Below, in pieces: positions 12,905-15,999 of a DNA stretch of 15,999 nt (positions within the stretch are counted from its first letter, which is position 1; every line of letters begins with the position of its first letter). The notes under the pieces were generated by a model that saw only the letters and a list, made by a program, of their open reading frames with translations, was not told the DNA's origin and made no database searches. Source of the DNA: E44-bin46 sp964354655 (GTDB lineage Bacteria > Chloroflexota > Dehalococcoidia > Dehalococcoidales > E44-bin46); assembly GCA_964354655.1 (NCBI GenBank), contig CAYHAL010000027.1, positions 1 through 15,999 on the forward strand, in the 5' to 3' direction. The position numbers and the translations under genes were made by a program.

Positions 12905-13968
12905 AATTAGAAGATTTAAGAAGGAAAATAGACGAGACCGATGCCAGTATAGTCAAGCTTATAGCTGAGAGGATGAGGATTGCTCAAGAAATAGGCGAGG
13001 AGAAAAAGAAACGGGGAAGACAAATTGACGACAGAGAAAGAGAAAAAAGGGTCTGGGAAAATATCAAAAGCATTGCCCAAGATGAAAACATAAGCCAGGA
13101 AGTTATAGAAAGAATCTATAAAGAAATAGTGACGGCGTGCAAAAGGACGCAAGGACGGGAAGTTGCTTTTCAGGGTGAAGTTGGTGCCTATAGTGAAGAG
13201 GCGGCTCTTCAGTTTTTCGGCCCTTCAATCACAACCAAGCCCTATGAAAGCCTGGACGACGTATTTAAGGTTGTCGAGCAAGATGAGGTGCAGTTTGGAA
13301 TTGTCCCGGTTGAGAACTCACTGGAAGGGAGTATAAGCCGGGTATATGACCTGCTTTTGGATTCCAGTCTTAAGGTCTGCGGTGAAACCGAACTTCGCAT
13401 CTCTCATTGTCTCATAGCCAGTCCGGAAACACGGCTGGATTTAATAAAACGGGTCTATTCCCACCCCCAAGCCCTAGCTCAATGTAAGACCTTCTTAAAG
13501 CATTTAGGCTGTGAATTAATCCCGACCTATGATACCGCTGGCAGCGTAAAAATGATAAAGGAGAAGGCAATAACCGATGGTGCCGCCATTGCCAGCGCCA
13601 GGGCAGCAGAAATCTATAAGATGAAGATTATTGCCAGTGAGATAGAAGATGCCCCAAATAACTTTACCCGATTCTTTATTCTATCCAAGGAGGACTCACC
13701 ACCCTCAGGAAATGACAAGACTTCTATCGTTTTTTCAGTAAAACACAGACCAAGGGCACTATATGAGTTCCTTCAAGAATTTGCTGTCAGAAATATCAAT
13801 CTGACCAAGATTGAGTCCAGACCAACGAGACAAAAGCCGTGGGAATATAATTTTTATCTCGACTTCGAAGGTCACCGAGAGGACAAGGCGCCCCGAGAGG
13901 TTTTGGAGAACTTGGAGAAGACCTCCCTTTTCCTAAAGATATTGGGGTCATATCCCAGGGCAAAGTAA
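12901..13968 (+). CDS. pheA: Bifunctional chorismate mutase / prephenate dehydratase
   Basis: Takes chorismate to prephenate and then phenylpyruvate, the committed route to phenylalanine. There are three domains in order: AroQ-type helical chorismate mutase (about 1-85, LEDLRRKIDETDASIVKLIA); prephenate dehydratase (about 88-262), with AYSEEAA, VPVENSLEGS, SHPQALAQC and the catalytic Thr256 in NNFTRFFIL; and a C-terminal ACT domain (about 274-355) with ESRP (305-308), which with the equivalent of GALV (RALY, 285-288) binds phenylalanine for feedback inhibition in characterised enzymes. The start overlaps aroC by an ATGA. The length (355) matches P-proteins. Confidence 0.97.
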   Translation: MKLEDLRRKIDETDASIVKLIAERMRIAQEIGEEKKKRGRQIDDREREKRVWENIKSIAQDENISQEVIERIYKEIVTACKRTQGREVAFQGEVGAYSEEAALQFFGPSITTKPYESLDDVFKVVEQDEVQFGIVPVENSLEGSISRVYDLLLDSSLKVCGETELRISHCLIASPETRLDLIKRVYSHPQALAQCKTFLKHLGCELIPTYDTAGSVKMIKEKAITDGAAIASARAAEIYKMKIIASEIEDAPNNFTRFFILSKEDSPPSGNDKTSIVFSVKHRPRALYEFLQEFAVRNINLTKIESRPTRQKPWEYNFYLDFEGHREDKAPREVLENLEKTSLFLKILGSYPRAK

Positions 13969-13985
13969 AGCGTGAGGGCAATCAG

Positions 13986-14855
13986 GTGAAAGTAGCCATA
14001 ATTGGTGGTTCAGGGAAGATGGGGCGGTGGTGTGCCAGCTTTTTACTAAAGGAAGGGCACGAGGTAGTAATAACCGGTAGAAATCAAAGCAAGCTGCTGG
14101 AGGCAAAGGGGCAACTGGGAGCTGAGGTCGCCACCAATGTGGAAGCAGCTAAGCAGGCCCAAGCCATCATAATATCAGTGCCTGTAGACAACTTCGAACC
14201 GGTAGTAAAGCAGATTTGCCCCTATACCCACCATGAACAGGTCATTATAGATATTACCTCCATTAAAGCATCCCCGGTTGAAATAATGCATAAGCATATT
14301 AAAACCGGAGTAGTGCTTGGTATGCACCCAATGTTTGGCCCCGGTGCCAGAGGCATCGCCAATCAGAGCTTTGTTCTGACCCCAACCAATGAGGCGGAGA
14401 AAGCCCTTGCCCAAAAAGTCAGGGAGTATTTGGAAACTAGAGGGGCTAGGGTCACTCTTATGAGCCCTGAGGAACACGATGAAATGATGGCGGTCATCCT
14501 CGGACTGTCCCATTTTATTGCCATCGTTTCAGTTGATACCTTACTCAGCGTTGATAAGTTAAAGCAGATGAGGGCGATTGGCGGCAGCACATTTAAGCTA
14601 CTGCTAACGCTAGCCGAGGGCGTTATTTCAGAGGACCCGGAGTTTTACACCTCTTTACAGATGAATCTACCCAATGTTGCTGAAATTGAAAGACTATTCC
14701 AGAGCAAAGCCAAGAGCTGGGCAGATTTAGTAGAAAGTAAGGATAGACAGAAATTTGCCCAGAGAATGATTGAATTGAAAAATAGGCTTTACCAAGTTAA
14801 TCCCGATTTTGGCAGGGCTTACGAAGCTATGTATAAGCTCGTGGAAGGATTATAA
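13986..14855 (+). CDS. tyrA: Prephenate dehydrogenase family protein (tyrosine branch)
   Basis: Oxidatively decarboxylates prephenate (or arogenate) on the way to tyrosine. The 289-residue protein has an N-terminal Rossmann fold with IIGGSGKMG (5-13). Arg32 after the second strand (ITGRN) hints at NADP use. It also has DITSIKASP (89-97), GMHPMFGPGARG (112-123) with His114, PEEHDEMMA (161-169) and LSHFIAI with His176, then a helical dimerisation part. No ACT or chorismate-mutase domain is attached, so feedback control is not evident here. The start is GTG 13986, 17 bases after pheA, with GAGGG 7 bases upstream. It is the last aro gene and converges on the deaminase gene with only 13 bases between stops and no clear terminator. 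Confidence 0.92.
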   Translation: MKVAIIGGSGKMGRWCASFLLKEGHEVVITGRNQSKLLEAKGQLGAEVATNVEAAKQAQAIIISVPVDNFEPVVKQICPYTHHEQVIIDITSIKASPVEIMHKHIKTGVVLGMHPMFGPGARGIANQSFVLTPTNEAEKALAQKVREYLETRGARVTLMSPEEHDEMMAVILGLSHFIAIVSVDTLLSVDKLKQMRAIGGSTFKLLLTLAEGVISEDPEFYTSLQMNLPNVAEIERLFQSKAKSWADLVESKDRQKFAQRMIELKNRLYQVNPDFGRAYEAMYKLVEGL

Positions 14856-14868
14856 CCGCTGCCGGGGG

Positions 14869-15351
14869 CTAATCTAGATACCTTATTTGGGACAGGGGTC
14901 TTTTCTTTATGTCAACTTCTATGCCCGCTTCCTTAAACAGGTCAATAAACGAATCATCGCTATACTTACCAAAACTGACAAACCGCTGTATCTTGGCATT
15001 CACCAGCATCTTGGCACAGAGTACACACGGCGTGTGGGTGGCATAAATAGTGCTCCCCTCCAGGCTGACCCCGTGGAGGGTGGCTTGGATGATTACATTC
15101 TGCTCAGCATGAATACCCCGGCATACCTCCTGCCTTTCCCCCGATGGTATTCCTAGTTCATCCCTGAGACAACCAAGCTCAAGGCAGTCCTTAAAGCCGG
15201 AAGGGGCACCATTGTAACCCGTAGCCAGTATGTGCTTATCCCTCACTGCCACCGCCCCAACATGATGCCGACGGCAGGTTGAGCGTTCAGCCACCACCGA
15301 GGCAATCTTCAAAAAATACTCATTGCTATCTGGTCTGATCAACCTTCTCAT
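14869..15351 (-). CDS. Deoxycytidylate (dCMP) deaminase, ComEB type
   Basis: Zinc-dependent deaminase, probably converting dCMP to dUMP for thymidylate supply. HAE (81-83, with zinc ligand His81 and proton shuttle Glu83) and TPCVLC (107-112, ligands Cys109 and Cys112) form the active site. GYNGAPSG (45-52) is the nucleotide-binding loop typical of dCMP deaminases. The length of 160 fits. The start ATG at 15351 overlaps the stop of the upstream kinase gene as ATGA, so the two are co-translated. Confidence 0.92.
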   Translation of the reverse strand: MRRLIRPDSNEYFLKIASVVAERSTCRRHHVGAVAVRDKHILATGYNGAPSGFKDCLELGCLRDELGIPSGERQEVCRGIHAEQNVIIQATLHGVSLEGSTIYATHTPCVLCAKMLVNAKIQRFVSFGKYSDDSFIDLFKEAGIEVDIKKRPLSQIRYLD

Positions 15352-15890
15352 CTTAATTTAGAGATAATCCCTTTGGCTTCCTTTCTCAGATTCTTTAGGG
15401 AAGACTCATTGATGATGGTGAGGTCAGCCATGGCAATAGGCCCGCCCTTCTTAAGGTTCTCCACCTCTGCCACGTCCCGACTGATAGCCTCGTCTATTGT
15501 CAGGGACCGGTTTAGTCTGCTGGTCAGACGAGCATACCTTGTTCCTGGAGATGCCCAAACCGCGACTACATGAAAGTCATTTCCATAATAAGCCTTGAGA
15601 AAGGTGTATTCCTCCCAGGAGTAAAGCCCGTCAATTACCACGTTAGAATGCTTTAATGTTTCGTCAATCCTGGTTAGATTCAGCCTGGCATAAGCTGCCA
15701 TCCCGTACTGTTTTCTGAGGAGTTCCCTGACGTAGCGCTCATTTTCCTCATTTAGCTCTAAGCCCTGCTTTTCTATTTCCTTATCAGTTAAATCGCCGAA
15801 CCTTATTCTAACAAAACCGCTCTCCTCAAATACCTTGGCTACCTCGGTTTTGCCAGCCCCGGTCATGCCTACAATTGAGACTACTTTCAT
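15348..15890 (-). CDS. P-loop nucleotide kinase-like protein (AAA/dephospho-CoA kinase-like)
   Basis: The 180-residue protein has a Walker A motif GMTGAGKT (8-15) at the very N-terminus, FGDLTDKEIEKQGLELNEEN (31-50) as an NMP-binding-like region, NVVIDGLYSWEEYTFLK (about 83-99) as the strand-and-turn that resembles the Walker B area, and RLTSRLNRS (about 121-129) as the arginine-rich lid. This is the pattern of the UPF0200/dephospho-CoA-kinase-like NTPases best known in archaea; the substrate is not established. Coupling to dCMP deaminase suggests a deoxynucleotide role, but this is inference. GGAAG lies just before the ATG, and a strong promoter lies about 20 bases further up. Confidence 0.8.
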   Translation of the reverse strand: MKVVSIVGMTGAGKTEVAKVFEESGFVRIRFGDLTDKEIEKQGLELNEENERYVRELLRKQYGMAAYARLNLTRIDETLKHSNVVIDGLYSWEEYTFLKAYYGNDFHVVAVWASPGTRYARLTSRLNRSLTIDEAISRDVAEVENLKKGGPIAMADLTIINESSLKNLRKEAKGIISKLR

Positions 15891-15912
15891 CTTCCATACC
15901 TATATGGACTTC

Positions 15913-15941
15913 ATTATAAGGGAATAACCATTAAATAACAA
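15913..15941 (-). promoter_or_regulatory. Strong promoter of the kinase-deaminase pair
   Basis: On the minus strand, -35 TTGTTA (15941-15936) is followed by a 17-base spacer and a perfect -10 TATAAT (15918-15913). The predicted start near 15906 leaves a leader of about 16 bases with GGAAG before the ATG at 15890. Confidence 0.8.
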
Positions 15942-15943
15942 CG

Positions 15944-15999
15944 GATTGTTTATTAACCTCACCCCCTTAATCCCCCTCTCCTTGAGAAGGAGAGGGGGA
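15944..15999. repeat. Left end of a second copy of the palindromic element (cut by window end)
   Basis: All 56 bases match 4761-4816 with a single difference (TTGAGAAGG here, TTGAAAAGG there). The match includes the flank GATTGTTTATT and the small hairpin CCCCCTCTCC/GGAGAGGGGG. The element probably continues beyond the window. Confidence 0.85.

Noticed and set aside
14856..14868. Terminator between tyrA and the deaminase gene
   Set aside because: The gap is only 13 bases and shows no stem with T-run on either strand.

Overview
The window is bacterial chromosome, most likely from a Chloroflexota bacterium of the Dehalococcoidia type. I infer this from three things: the compact aromatic cluster ordered aroF-B-D-E-K-A-C-pheA-tyrA, a Cys-rich fibronectin-III surface protein with a C-terminal anchor, and G+C-rich palindromic interspersed repeats. 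No rRNA or tRNA gene is present to confirm the placement.

Left part (1-3300). The window opens inside a surface protein with fibronectin-III-like modules and a C-terminal membrane anchor, closed by a strong intrinsic terminator. An MFS exporter follows. Next is a HicA/HicB toxin-antitoxin pair whose promoter has a near-perfect 22-bp palindrome covering the spacer and -10 element, as expected of an autoregulatory operator.

Minus-strand pantothenate cluster (3301-6125). In transcription order this is a Rossmann/DUF2520 protein (candidate PanG-type ketopantoate reductase), a palindromic repeat element of about 280 bp, panD (aspartate decarboxylase), a 5' stump of panB, and panC (pantothenate synthetase). 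panB is reduced to about 30 recognisable codons that run into A+T-rich repeat sequence, so its step (ketoisovalerate to ketopantoate) is broken at this locus. The cluster starts from a good promoter, and its leader of about 175 nt carries an intrinsic terminator just before the first gene.

Aromatic operon (6130-14855, plus strand). Nine genes, mostly overlapping by 4-20 nt, encode DAHP synthase, all six further steps to chorismate, and the branches to phenylalanine (fused chorismate mutase-prephenate dehydratase) and arogenate/tyrosine (prephenate dehydrogenase). Upstream lies the most interesting feature: a 31-codon leader peptide with 11 aromatic residues (3 Trp, 4 Phe, 4 Tyr), including four consecutive Tyr codons. 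It is followed by a 15-bp intrinsic terminator whose 5' arm can instead pair with the 3' part of the leader ORF. This is the layout of a trp/phe-type ribosome-mediated attenuator, but one that would read all three aromatic amino acids to control the common shikimate pathway. The pan and aro transcription units diverge from back-to-back -35 elements that form a palindrome.

Right end (14869-15999, minus strand). A P-loop nucleotide kinase-like protein and a ComEB-type dCMP deaminase are translationally coupled (ATGA overlap) behind a strong promoter. The window ends in what appears to be the left end of a second copy of the repeat element found next to panD.
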